The translations under genes and the position numbers were made by a program. From the NCBI GenBank assembly GCA_009594865.1, contig VOPT01000051.1:62001-126000 (forward strand): DNA of 64,000 bases, given 5' to 3'. Under the pieces are notes generated by a model, which was not told the origin of the DNA, did not search any database, and was given only the letters and a program-made list of their open reading frames with translations. The stretch is from Nitrospira sp. (lineage in GTDB: Bacteria > Nitrospirota > Nitrospiria > Nitrospirales > Nitrospiraceae). Shown here piece by piece: positions 8,037 through 15,630 of this stretch (position 1 is the first letter of the stretch; the number at the start of each line of letters is the position of its first letter).

Positions 8037-8456
8037 CTACATCATTTGCTTGAAGATGGTCAGCAGCTTTTGGCAATACGTGGGATCGGCGGAAAACTCG
8101 GCCCCGGTCAGCGGCACATTTAAGAATTTATTATATCCTGGCAGCGATCGTACCTCTGGGGAGTCGAGATCGCGAAATCCCATGGACCAATTGGGAAATT
8201 GTCGCGCGGGTATGGTGGTCTGCAAGAGCGTGAGGACTCCGCTATGGCGCTCATCCTGGAAGATTTTTGCGTAGAGGTTCAATACCGCCTGTTCCTCGCC
8301 CTCGAGCGCTTGCATAAAATTCCCGTTTTTATACAGCAACATCCCCGTGATACCTAATTGGCTGTTGTGTGCGTGGCACAAGGCGAGCAGGTCCGTGAGT
8401 TCAGATGGTGAAAACGGTCTCGTGGCAGAACTGGCGTAAACGAGACAAAACATCAT
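8037..8456 (-). CDS. BLUF-domain blue-light sensor protein
   Basis: A 139-residue protein made almost wholly of one BLUF domain. Counting from ATG 8456 (AGAGGA site just upstream), the flavin-site residues align exactly in spacing with the classic photoreceptor AppA: Tyr7, Asn31, Gln49, Trp90 and Met92. The domain binds FAD and changes conformation in blue light. No output domain is fused, so it must signal by protein contact. The adjacent PilZ gene 1.8 kb away could be a target by analogy with BLUF/cyclic-di-GMP circuits, but nothing in the sequence links them directly. Confidence 0.9.
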   Translation of the reverse strand: MMFCLVYASSATRPFSPSELTDLLALCHAHNSQLGITGMLLYKNGNFMQALEGEEQAVLNLYAKIFQDERHSGVLTLLQTTIPARQFPNWSMGFRDLDSPEVRSLPGYNKFLNVPLTGAEFSADPTYCQKLLTIFKQMM

Positions 8457-8610
8457 GTCCTCTCGCTGCGACGATTCTGTTAGGGGCAATCGCGACATAC
8501 AAGCTGCAACATTCGCTGGGCTCTGTGGGTTGAAACAACTCTGCCGCCATTTTTGCTTTCGATCAAGCCAATTTAAATTTTCCAGCTCAGCATTTTGGCC
8601 CCTTGGTTGG

Positions 8611-8841
8611 TATGGTTTTCGTCATACGTTCGCGACGACCCTCGTACAGAGCGGAATCGATCTCTATAAGGTGCAACAGTTGCTCGGGCATAAATCGCCC
8701 ATCATGACGCAACGGTATGCCGACCATTATCCGGAAAGTTTGCGGGATGGAGTAGAGATCTTAGACCGTCGCCGCGCCGGTAGCACAAAAGTAGCACAGT
8801 CGGCGGGTCATGAACCGGGTGTGAACTGCGTAAGTATTTGA
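8611..8841 (+). pseudogene. Tyrosine integrase remnant (C-terminal end only)
   Basis: Only the last part of a phage-type integrase is left: FRHTFATTLVQSGIDLYKV with the box II Arg, LLGHKSPIMTQRYADHY with the His and catalytic Tyr, then a tail to 8841. The sequence before about 8611 is unrelated, and the Arg of box I and the N-terminal domains are missing. The stop lies 5 bp from the 3' end of tRNA-Lys, the usual position of an integrase next to its attachment site, so an integrated element was once here and has been mostly lost. Confidence 0.75.
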
Positions 8842-8846
8842 AAAAA

Positions 8847-8922
<76 letters not shown>

Positions 8923-8969
8923 CACCGGTGTGTGCTATGTATCGATCGTGACGTGCCTGACAGAGCGAT

Positions 8970-9046
8970 TGGTGCGCCTGACAGGATTTGAACCTGTGGC
9001 CCTCAGCTCCGGAGGCTGATGCTCTATCCAGCTGAGCTACAGGCGC
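8970..9046 (-). tRNA. tRNA-Arg (anticodon CCG)
   Basis: Minus-strand cloverleaf with acceptor GCGCCTG/CAGGCGC, anticodon arm TCAGC-CTCCGGA-GCTGA giving CCG, T arm ACAGGTTCAAATCCTGT, and an encoded CCA. It lies 47 bp upstream of tRNA-Lys in the same direction, so the two probably share a transcript. Confidence 0.95.
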
Positions 9047-9113
9047 TCCCGTCGATCAGACCAGGCACCTTAGCATAGCGTTTCGGTTTCTGTCTAGGGA
9101 GTTGCTGCACGAT

Positions 9114-9704
9114 CTAGACGAATCCATAGGGAAGGAGCCGTTCGTCACCCGCCTCCGGCTGGGCCTGGCGTAGGATCGACAACGCCACTGCCTCGTCCTC
9201 GGCCAATCGGTCAAGCTCGGTTCTTACGCTAGGGGAGGGCCGGATAATCGGTACGGCGGTCTGCCTCGTGCAGGCGCCATGGACCATTCCATCTGATTCG
9301 ACCGGAACACCCACCGTGCGGCAGGTGATGGGCCTGAACGCATAGACGCTGCAACGTCCGTCTATCGCCAGGGCGGGGCAGGGAAGGTCCGCAAAGCGTT
9401 CGACTATGACATCGATACGGCTGTCTTCCCACTCATCAAGGTTTGGCGTGGAACGAAGGTCCGGGTACGCCAGTTCGAGGGCGGCGATCTGCTCGCGCGC
9501 ACGCCTGACGATGGCGGTTCTATTGTCGGAGGGTAACTGGCTGAGGCCCCGGTGCAATTCCAGGACATCGAGCTGGGTAATGGGGAAGATGCCAATGCAG
9601 CACTGGCAACAGCCTTGAGTGCAGGGGAGGGCGTCAAGCAGCGAAGCCTGAGCGCGTCGGAACCAGTACGAGGCTTGTTGAAAGAGCGGCAGGGGCTGGT
9701 GCAT
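9114..9704 (-). CDS. YkgJ-family cysteine-cluster protein
   Basis: A 196-residue cytosolic protein with the Zn/Fe-chelating CxCxxCC-type domain (PF03692-like). An N-terminal cluster CTQGCCQCC is followed by a mid-protein Cys in LPCPALAIDGRCSVY and RPITCRTVGVP, the signature that ends the domain. The family is thought to bind a metal ion, but its biochemical role is not settled. It lies 14 bp downstream of a conserved protein on the same strand, and the two may be co-expressed. Confidence 0.8.
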   Translation of the reverse strand: MHQPLPLFQQASYWFRRAQASLLDALPCTQGCCQCCIGIFPITQLDVLELHRGLSQLPSDNRTAIVRRAREQIAALELAYPDLRSTPNLDEWEDSRIDVIVERFADLPCPALAIDGRCSVYAFRPITCRTVGVPVESDGMVHGACTRQTAVPIIRPSPSVRTELDRLAEDEAVALSILRQAQPEAGDERLLPYGFV

Positions 9705-9718
9705 CGATCCCCATCAGG

Positions 9719-10276
9719 CTACTCTTCAGGCAGGGAGAGATCGACGATGAGTTCTCCCTTCGGAGAGAAAAACCCCTGCTGATCGATCTGCACAATCCCG
9801 TTACAGTGCTCCTGGAAAAACTCCAAGATCCAGCCGTTAAAGTCGTAGCCTTCCTCCGTGATGTCGGCTTCAATCATGCGTGTGGTGAGGATAAAGCGCG
9901 CGCGTGTGACATGTTCTTGCGCAAGGCTAGCTTCCAGGTCGTCATGGGAGGACAGATCCTCTCGAAACAGTTTCTGCTCCTGTTCGAACAGGTCTTGATA
10001 GGTCCCGCGGTCGCGGATGCAAAACACCTGGATCGGTTTGCGGTCGCGTGCATACCCGAGGATCACCTGGACCCATGCCCAGTCATCCAGCATGGAGTCG
10101 TCCATGTCTGGTGGAAGGATCGGCGATTGTCCCCGCGACTTCAAAAACTCCACCAGCAGACGAATGGGAGGGGCATTCTCATTTTTACAAAACACCCGTG
10201 AGTAAATCACCGCTTCCGGTGCGGTGCCTTCGGCGGGTTGAGCATTCGAGGGGAGAATCGGAAGTTCTTTGGCCAT
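9719..10276 (-). CDS. Conserved protein of unknown function (185 residues)
   Basis: A soluble, acidic protein with no signal peptide or membrane span. It has an ordered-looking middle (LDDWAWVQVILGYARDRKPIQVF) and a C-terminal segment with GYDFNGWILEFFQEHC and FFSPKGELIVDL. No family is recognised. It is transcribed towards the YkgJ-like gene with a 14-bp gap, so the pair may be one unit. Codon use and length support a true gene. Confidence 0.6.
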   Translation of the reverse strand: MAKELPILPSNAQPAEGTAPEAVIYSRVFCKNENAPPIRLLVEFLKSRGQSPILPPDMDDSMLDDWAWVQVILGYARDRKPIQVFCIRDRGTYQDLFEQEQKLFREDLSSHDDLEASLAQEHVTRARFILTTRMIEADITEEGYDFNGWILEFFQEHCNGIVQIDQQGFFSPKGELIVDLSLPEE

Positions 10277-10413
10277 GAATACGCCTCTTGTTCCTGAGAA
10301 TGACGCGAAGTTAACGATGCGCCCGTGTACTCTACTCTGTGATCTGCATGGCGCGCAAGGGCGTCAAATGCGCGTGTCGCCAGTCTGGGCCGCATGTTTC
10401 CATCGGTCGGCTC

Positions 10414-10442
10414 TTGACAGCCCCCAGGGCTTTGGATACACT
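10414..10442 (+). promoter_or_regulatory. Strong sigma70-type promoter of the HU gene
   Basis: A consensus TTGACA at 10414-10419 and TACACT at 10437-10442 with a 17-bp spacer lie about 130 bp before the HU start codon. The predicted leader of about 125 bases is long for such a small gene, but no clear riboswitch or hairpin was seen in it. Confidence 0.65.
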
Positions 10443-10573
10443 CTCGCCCTGTTTTCGGACTGATTCTGCAGACCACGCGCAGATTTCCGGCTCCACCTCT
10501 GTACGTACGAGTTTATAGATCGCAGACCGCACACGTCAGTTCACTTTCATTCGTTGTTCAAAGGGAGGAACGC

Positions 10574-10861
10574 ATGGCCAAGTCGATGACCAAATCGCAG
10601 ATTGCTGACCATCTTGCTGGAAAGGCGGGAATTACGAAGAAAACGGCTGTCCAATTTCTGGACGATTTCGCCGCCCTTGCCTATCGCGAAGCAAAGAATG
10701 CTTTCGTGGTTCCCGGCATCGGGAAGCTGGTGCTTGCCAATCGGAAGGCGCGCATGGGCCGGAATCCGCAGACCGGTGAGCCCATCAAGATTCCCGCTAA
10801 GCGCGTGGTGAAGTTCCGGGTCGCGAAGATGGCCAAAGATTCGATCCTCGGAAAGAAGTAA
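10574..10861 (+). CDS. hup: HU-family DNA-binding protein
   Basis: A 95-residue histone-like protein of standard length. The N-terminal helices (MTKSQIADHLAGKAGITKKTA) are followed by the beta-arm signature GIGKLVLANRKARMGRNPQTGE with the conserved arm-tip Pro, and a basic C-terminus. HU dimers bend and compact DNA without strong sequence preference. A strong promoter and AAAGGGAGG site upstream and a perfect terminator downstream make it a single-gene, highly expressed unit. It is slightly divergent from the enteric subunits, so HU versus a paralog such as IHF-like protein cannot be fully settled. Confidence 0.93.
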   Translation: MAKSMTKSQIADHLAGKAGITKKTAVQFLDDFAALAYREAKNAFVVPGIGKLVLANRKARMGRNPQTGEPIKIPAKRVVKFRVAKMAKDSILGKK

Positions 10862-10886
10862 TACACCTCGTTCCTCTTTCGAGCCA

Positions 10887-10922
10887 GGGCCGGTGCTGTC
10901 TGTAAGGCACCGGCCCTTGTAT
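10887..10922 (+). terminator. Rho-independent terminator of the HU gene
   Basis: A perfect 10-bp GC-rich stem (GGGCCGGTGC / GCACCGGCCC, 10887-10896 and 10907-10916) with a 10-base loop is followed by TTGTATT. Confidence 0.85.
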
Positions 10923-10968
10923 TATCCGCCGTCGATCAAGACCGGCCTGTAGTGGTGACCCGTGTGTC

Positions 10969-11241
10969 TTAGAATGACGGTGCCAATCCGCTTCCCCCGG
11001 CGCCGTCATGCCCCACGAAACGCACCGCATCTCCATCCTGCACCATCGAATCTTCGCTGGCGATGCGTTTGTTGATAGTCACGAGTACTTTTTTCTCCCG
11101 CAAGAGTTGCAGCATGTGTCGAAGGCCGCGGCCCTGGCGTTGAATCACCTGGCGCACTGTGACAGGGGCCGGCAATTCGCAGGCCAGGTCCCGTTCTCCA
11201 TCTGTCGTTTGCAGTTGTCCCATCAGCGTAATCGTAATCAT
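10969..11241 (-). CDS. ThiS/MoaD-like ubiquitin-fold protein
   Basis: A 90-residue beta-grasp protein. ATG 11241 has AGAGGA ten bases upstream, so the 34-residue longer frame is rejected. The pattern ITLMGQL...PVTVRQVIQRQG...LVTINKRIA...VQDGDAVRFVGHDGAGGSG is that of small sulfur carriers. Instead of stopping at the terminal Gly-Gly, it continues with SGLAPSF after AGG. Either the tail is trimmed before activation or the protein is not a conventional sulfur carrier. No MoeB/ThiF activating enzyme is nearby. Confidence 0.7.
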   Translation of the reverse strand: MITITLMGQLQTTDGERDLACELPAPVTVRQVIQRQGRGLRHMLQLLREKKVLVTINKRIASEDSMVQDGDAVRFVGHDGAGGSGLAPSF

Positions 11242-11344
11242 GCGACACGTATCCTCTGTGATGATAGGCACTCGATGCTCGTTGTGCCGCTTTGGTGTGG
11301 AGGCAAATTGACTCCCCCTCGCGGCCGCGACTAATATTACCATT

Positions 11345-11746
11345 ATGCAATCCCTTAATATCCAGCGTCCGGGAATGCCCGACCTTCAATTTGTGCTGGT
11401 CGTCTCAGCCCTATGTACGTCAGGTCTTGAAACCTTGAATGTCCCGGAAGATCTCCGGCGCAAGGTGTTCGATGCCTGTTGGGCGCTGGTCAGCACGGAT
11501 CCTCCACCGACCAACGAGCGTGAACGGGTGCTGGATTTGCGATCCGGCACGGAGCTTACGCTGGATGCCCTTGTGGCGACGATTCGACAGCTTTTTGCGG
11601 AGGCGGGCATTTCGACGCTGACATGGGACCATCCGCCCAGCAATCCCACGCGCCCCAGCAGCCCTGCGGCAGAACCGTTGATCGATCGGCTGCAGAAACT
11701 CTATCCGGATACTCCCCCCACATCCGATCCTTCGGGCCGCAACTAG
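11345..11746 (+). CDS. Hypothetical protein (133 residues)
   Basis: An alpha-rich soluble protein with a proline-rich tail (PPSNPTRPSSPAAEP). It is divergent from the ThiS/MoaD-like gene, and their starts are about 100 bp apart. No domain is recognised and the ribosome site is weak, but the frame is unbroken and has no better competitor in this interval. Confidence 0.5.
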   Translation: MQSLNIQRPGMPDLQFVLVVSALCTSGLETLNVPEDLRRKVFDACWALVSTDPPPTNERERVLDLRSGTELTLDALVATIRQLFAEAGISTLTWDHPPSNPTRPSSPAAEPLIDRLQKLYPDTPPTSDPSGRN

Positions 11747-11862
11747 CCGCATCGGTTTCTTTTTGCGCGGATCCCTGCGCTTGCGATTTGTGATCAGCTT
11801 TTCCCCATGAGAAGAAGAGGGTATGATGCGCCTGGGGATCGTGATTCCATCCAGGAGGGGCC

Positions 11863-12420
11863 ATGCAGATCACACCGACGCCGCTCAGCGGCCTGTTCCA
11901 GATCGAGCCAGATATTTTCGGAGATGCGCGTGGAAAGTTTGTGGAAATCTTTCGTGAGTCGCGATATGGAGTGGCAGGCATCACGAAGCCGTTCGTGCAA
12001 GATAACCTTTCCTGGTCCGTCCGCGGCACGTTGAGAGGCCTCCACTACCAATTGGCCCGGCCCCAGGGAAAACTGGTCATGGTGGTGAAAGGGACGGTCT
12101 ATGACGTTGCCGTCGACATTCGACAAGGCTCGCCGACGTTTGGACAGTCGTACGGGGTAGAATTGTCTGAGACGAACATGCGGCAGCTCTACATTCCGCC
12201 GGGCTTTGCACATGGGTTTTGCGTGCTCAGCGAAGAAGCCGGCTTTCTGTATAAGTGCACGGATGTGTATTCGCCGCCGGATGAACGGGGTATTATCTGG
12301 AATGACCCGAAATTGGCGATTGCCTGGCCCATCACGGCCCCGCTTCTTTCGGCAAAGGACCAAGCCTATAAATGCCTTGCCGACATGACGGCGGAGTTGC
12401 CTCGTTATCAGGCGCCTTAG
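11863..12420 (+). CDS. rfbC: dTDP-4-dehydrorhamnose 3,5-epimerase
   Basis: A 185-residue RmlC cupin of typical length. The family signature QDNLSWSVRGTLRGLHYQ contains the catalytic His, GKLVMVVKGTVYDVAVDIR is the cupin core, and the Tyr in KCTDVYSPPDERGI matches the second catalytic residue. It performs the double epimerisation that yields dTDP-4-keto-L-rhamnose for cell-surface rhamnose. AGGAGGGG lies 5 bp before the ATG. The rmlA, B and D genes are not in this window, so it stands alone here. Confidence 0.95.
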   Translation: MQITPTPLSGLFQIEPDIFGDARGKFVEIFRESRYGVAGITKPFVQDNLSWSVRGTLRGLHYQLARPQGKLVMVVKGTVYDVAVDIRQGSPTFGQSYGVELSETNMRQLYIPPGFAHGFCVLSEEAGFLYKCTDVYSPPDERGIIWNDPKLAIAWPITAPLLSAKDQAYKCLADMTAELPRYQAP

Positions 12421-12568
12421 CTATGCGCTACTCTGCCGATTCATTATTGGTTCCCCTTGTGCCAGTGCGACCTTTCCCTTGATCTGAAGAACCTGCCCCG
12501 TTTCGCACGCTCCCCTTTTCCATATAGCGTCAGACGATTGCTGAGACTGGAAAGGGGCTCCTTCCGTC

Positions 12569-12610
12569 TTGCTGTGCGACTGACCTCCATGCTATGTAGG
12601 AATCATTCCT
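12569..12610 (+). promoter_or_regulatory. Promoter and overlapping 13-bp inverted repeat before the Fur/PerR-like gene
   Basis: TTGCTG (12569-12574) and TATGTA (12593-12598) with an 18-bp spacer form a likely promoter. The perfect inverted repeat AGGAATcATTCCT (12598-12610) starts at the end of the -10 box and covers the expected transcription start. This is where a repressor of this family would sit, so autoregulation of the operon is likely but inferred. Confidence 0.55.
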
Positions 12611-12627
12611 GTCTAGCGACCAATGGC

Positions 12628-13080
12628 ATGAAACTCGATCTCCAGGACATTGAAGCCCGTTTTCGCCGGCACGACGTACGTCTCACCCGCCAGCGTGCAG
12701 CCATTTACGCGGCCTTGGTGGAGACCACCAGTCATCCGAGCGCCGATGATCTGTATCGGATAGTTACGCGTCAGCAGCCGATGATGTCACGCAATACCGT
12801 GTACTACACGCTGAGCGTCTTGCGAAACGCGGGGTTGGTTCGGGAAGTGAACGTGGGCCATGACATGGCGCGGTATGACGGGAACGTGAGCATGCATCAC
12901 CATCTCATTTGCCTGGGATGCGGCCAGATTATGGATGTGATGGACGAGGAATTGAATCGATTACACCTGTCGAGCGGGCAGGCGAGAGGATTTGATGTCT
13001 TGGGGCATCGAGTCGAGTTTCATGGATACTGTGTGAGTTGTCAGCAGGTTCACCGCAACGTGTCCCCACGTCGCAGGTAA
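12628..13080 (+). CDS. Fur-family transcriptional regulator, PerR-like
   Basis: A 150-residue regulator starting at ATG 12628; the longer upstream frame covers the promoter. A winged helix (LTRQRAAIYAALVETTSHPSADDLYRIV) is followed by SRNTVYYTLSVLRNAGLV and the HHHLICLGCG dimerisation domain. Two structural zinc pairs are present: Cys96-x2-Cys99 and Cys135-x2-Cys138. The gene heads an operon with rubrerythrin, an Fe-S oxidoreductase and DUF3501, a combination linked to peroxide defence in many bacteria. Peroxide sensing (PerR-type) is therefore likelier than iron sensing, but residues alone do not prove it. Confidence 0.88.
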   Translation: MKLDLQDIEARFRRHDVRLTRQRAAIYAALVETTSHPSADDLYRIVTRQQPMMSRNTVYYTLSVLRNAGLVREVNVGHDMARYDGNVSMHHHLICLGCGQIMDVMDEELNRLHLSSGQARGFDVLGHRVEFHGYCVSCQQVHRNVSPRRR

Positions 13081-13108
13081 GCCGCGTTATTTATCGAAGG
13101 AGGAACGT

Positions 13109-13534
13109 ATGGGAAACAGTTTGAAGGGCACCAAGAGTCATGAGAACCTGAAGCACGCCTTTGCCGGCGAGTCGCAAGCCAACCGCCGGTATCTGTATTT
13201 TGCGCGCCGAGCCGATATCGAAGGGTATCCCGATGTCGGGGGACTCTTCCGCGACACGTCCGAGGCCGAAACCGGCCACGCCTTCGGACATTTGGATTTC
13301 CTCAAAGAAGTCGGCGATCCCGCCACTGGCGTACCGATCGGAAATACCGAAGCCAATTTGAAATCGGCTATCGAAGGTGAAACCTACGAATACACGCAGA
13401 TGTATCCAGGGATGGCCAAGACGGCGCGTGACGAAGGGTTCTCGGAATTGGCGGAATGGTTCGAGACGTTGGCCAAGGCCGAGCGGTCCCATGCCAATCG
13501 GTTTACCAAGGGCCTCGACAGCCTGAAGCAGTAA
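13109..13534 (+). CDS. rbr: Rubrerythrin (diiron peroxidase without rubredoxin domain)
   Basis: A 141-residue ferritin-like protein. Diiron ligands are visible as Glu21 ([12 protein letters not shown]), Glu54-x2-His57 (ETGHAFGH), Glu91/Glu94 ([11 protein letters not shown]) and Glu125-x2-His128 (ERSHAN). It lacks the C-terminal rubredoxin domain of classic rubrerythrins, so it needs an outside electron donor; the Fe-S protein encoded next is a natural candidate. It would reduce hydrogen peroxide in the cytosol. GAAGGAGG lies before the ATG, and the 28-bp gap after the PerR-like gene indicates co-transcription. Confidence 0.93.
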   Translation: MGNSLKGTKSHENLKHAFAGESQANRRYLYFARRADIEGYPDVGGLFRDTSEAETGHAFGHLDFLKEVGDPATGVPIGNTEANLKSAIEGETYEYTQMYPGMAKTARDEGFSELAEWFETLAKAERSHANRFTKGLDSLKQ

Positions 13535-13640
13535 CAGCCTCACGGCCGGGTTTAGGCGCATCATGATCGGGTGGGGCGGAACATTCCGCCTCACCTCCGT
13601 GTCCAGATTTCTTGGCCAGCGTCAGAAGGAATGCCCCTCC

Positions 13641-14927
13641 GTGAAAGAACTTCGTCTTCTCCAGCCGATTGATCCGGCCACTCTCGAACAGGAAACGCTG
13701 CGGATCTACGATGTCTGCGACGGGTGCCGCCGCTGTTTTAATCTCTGTCCGTCCTTCAACACGCTTCTGGACCGGATCGATGACTACGAGAGTGATGTGA
13801 CGAAGTTTACAGCCGCCGACCATCATCGAGTCGTCGACGAATGTTACTATTGCAAACTCTGCTACAACCATTGCCCCTACACGCCGCCGCATCAATACGC
13901 TATTGATTTTCCGCTTCTGATGGCCGTGTGGAAAAAGCGGCTGGCCGCTGAGCGGGGGATTCGATGGCGCGATTGGCTATTGACCAGAACCGACCTGTTG
14001 GGGCGACTCAACAGCGCCCTGGCGCCGCTGGTCAACTGGGGATTGGGCCAGCGGTGGTTGAGGCGCCTCATGCAAACGGTGCTGGGCGTGCATCAGGAGC
14101 GGCAGGTTCTGCACTATCAGCAAGAGACATTCACGCGTTGGTGGGGCAGGCGGTCGTCCAAGAGCACAGCGGCGACAGGTAAAAAGGTCGCTTTGTTTGC
14201 CAGCTGCCTCGTCAACTATCAGGCGACCGATGTCGGCAAGGCGACCGTGCAAGTGCTGGAAAAAAACGGTATTCACGTGGTGTTTCCGGACCAGTCGTGT
14301 TGCGGCATGCCGTCCTTCGATACCGGTGATACGGCGGCCATGGTGAAGGCGGCCGAACACACGATCGCATTGCTGAAACCGTGGGTCGATCAAGACTATG
14401 ATGTCGTGATTCCCACTCCCAGCTGCAGCCTCATGGTGAAGCGCGAGTATGCCAATCTCGTTTCAGGGGAAGATGCCACACGGGTTGCCGCGCGCACCTA
14501 CGATGTCTGTGAGTACCTCATGAAGCTCAAGCGAGAGGGCAGTCTGGTGACGGATTTTACTCAGAAGCCCGGACGGGTGGCCTATCAGGTCCCCTGTCAC
14601 CTACGAGACCAAAACATCGGCTTCAAGTCGAAGGAACTGATGGAGTGCGCCGGGGCGCAGGTCGAGGTGATTGAAAAATGCTCGGGCCATGATGGTTCAT
14701 GGTCGGCCAAAACAGAATTCTTCCCGCTCTCCATGAAGATTGCGCGGAAGGCCGTACGCCTGGTCGAGCAGGTCCCCGCTGATCTCGTGGCTTCCGATTG
14801 TCCGCTGGCAGGCCTTCAATTGGATCAAGCCGGCGCTCGAGCCCATGTCGGCGGGAAGGCGGCACAGCATCCTATTCAAGTGGTACGCGATGCCTACGGG
14901 TTGCCCAGAGATCCGCAGGCTTCATAA
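13641..14927 (+). CDS. Fe-S oxidoreductase (GlpC/HdrD-like) of the rubrerythrin operon
   Basis: A 428-residue protein with GTG start at 13641 (AAGGA ten bases upstream; a longer ATG frame lacks a site). Two [4Fe-4S] motifs lie near the N-terminus: Cys26/29/32/36 (CDGCRRCFNLCP) and Cys68/71/74/78 (CYYCKLCYNHCP). Two CCG-type domains follow, marked by SCLVNY...SCCGMP and PCHLRD...CSGHDGSW. This layout matches subunits of glycerol-3-phosphate dehydrogenase and heterodisulfide reductase. In this operon context it probably feeds electrons to rubrerythrin; the donor is unknown. Confidence 0.88.
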   Translation: MKELRLLQPIDPATLEQETLRIYDVCDGCRRCFNLCPSFNTLLDRIDDYESDVTKFTAADHHRVVDECYYCKLCYNHCPYTPPHQYAIDFPLLMAVWKKRLAAERGIRWRDWLLTRTDLLGRLNSALAPLVNWGLGQRWLRRLMQTVLGVHQERQVLHYQQETFTRWWGRRSSKSTAATGKKVALFASCLVNYQATDVGKATVQVLEKNGIHVVFPDQSCCGMPSFDTGDTAAMVKAAEHTIALLKPWVDQDYDVVIPTPSCSLMVKREYANLVSGEDATRVAARTYDVCEYLMKLKREGSLVTDFTQKPGRVAYQVPCHLRDQNIGFKSKELMECAGAQVEVIEKCSGHDGSWSAKTEFFPLSMKIARKAVRLVEQVPADLVASDCPLAGLQLDQAGARAHVGGKAAQHPIQVVRDAYGLPRDPQAS

Positions 14928-14954
14928 CCTATCGAACTTCGGCCGGACCGAATC

Positions 14955-15539
14955 ATGAACAAGCTTACGCAGCATGATCTGATTTCCTCTGACGAGTACG
15001 AGCGGCAGCGCGAGGCGTACCGGCAGACTATTATCAATCTCAAGCATCGCCGCCGGATTGGTATCGGGGAGAAGATCACGATGGTCTTCGAGAATCGAGA
15101 CACGGTACGTTTCCAAATCCAGGAAATGATCCGCGCGGAGCGCATCGTCGACCAGAAGAAAGTGCAGGATGAACTCGACGTCTACAATGCCCTGCTGCCG
15201 GGTGCCGGTGAATTGAGCGCGACCCTGTTGATCGAGCTCACCGAGGCTGAGACGATGAAACCGTGGCTGGATCTGTTTATGGGGTTGGATCATGGCCAGA
15301 AACTCGGTCTGCGAGCCGGGGGAGAGGTCGTATACGGCGAGTTTGAAGGCGGGCACAGCCATGAGACGAAAATCAGTGCGGTACATTTTGTCCGCTTTCG
15401 TCCAACTCCTGCCATGGTCACGGCTTTGGCCGATCCGGCTGTGCGTGTGGCGCTCTCTGTCCGCCATGCGGGATATGAGGCGGACACCGAGGTGCCATGG
15501 GCGATGAGGCAGGAGTGGTTGTCTGACCTCCGGGCATAA
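14955..15539 (+). CDS. DUF3501 family protein
   Basis: A 194-residue protein matching DUF3501: start NKLTQHDLISSDEYERQR, the RRIGIGEKITMVFENRDTVRFQIQEM core split by short linkers, and a C-terminal VHFVRFRP segment. The family is regularly found after rubrerythrin and the Fe-S oxidoreductase gene, as here, with a 27-bp gap. Its biochemical role is unknown; the constant linkage suggests a part in the peroxide-reducing complex or its regulation. No signal peptide or membrane span. Confidence 0.88.
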   Translation: MNKLTQHDLISSDEYERQREAYRQTIINLKHRRRIGIGEKITMVFENRDTVRFQIQEMIRAERIVDQKKVQDELDVYNALLPGAGELSATLLIELTEAETMKPWLDLFMGLDHGQKLGLRAGGEVVYGEFEGGHSHETKISAVHFVRFRPTPAMVTALADPAVRVALSVRHAGYEADTEVPWAMRQEWLSDLRA

Positions 15540-15580
15540 GTGTCGAGTTTTTAGTTGTAAGTTTTAAGATGGAATTCAAC

Positions 15581-15586
15581 TATAAT
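15581..15586 (+). promoter_or_regulatory. Possible -10 box before the PTPS gene
   Basis: A perfect TATAAT lies about 45 bp before the start codon in an AT-rich gap, but the -35 region (TAAGTT at 17 bp) is poor. If used, it would uncouple the PTPS gene from the peroxide operon upstream. Confidence 0.3.
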
Positions 15587-15630
15587 CAGCGGCACTCAGC
15601 ACGTTACATTCACAATATATCTGTGCACGT

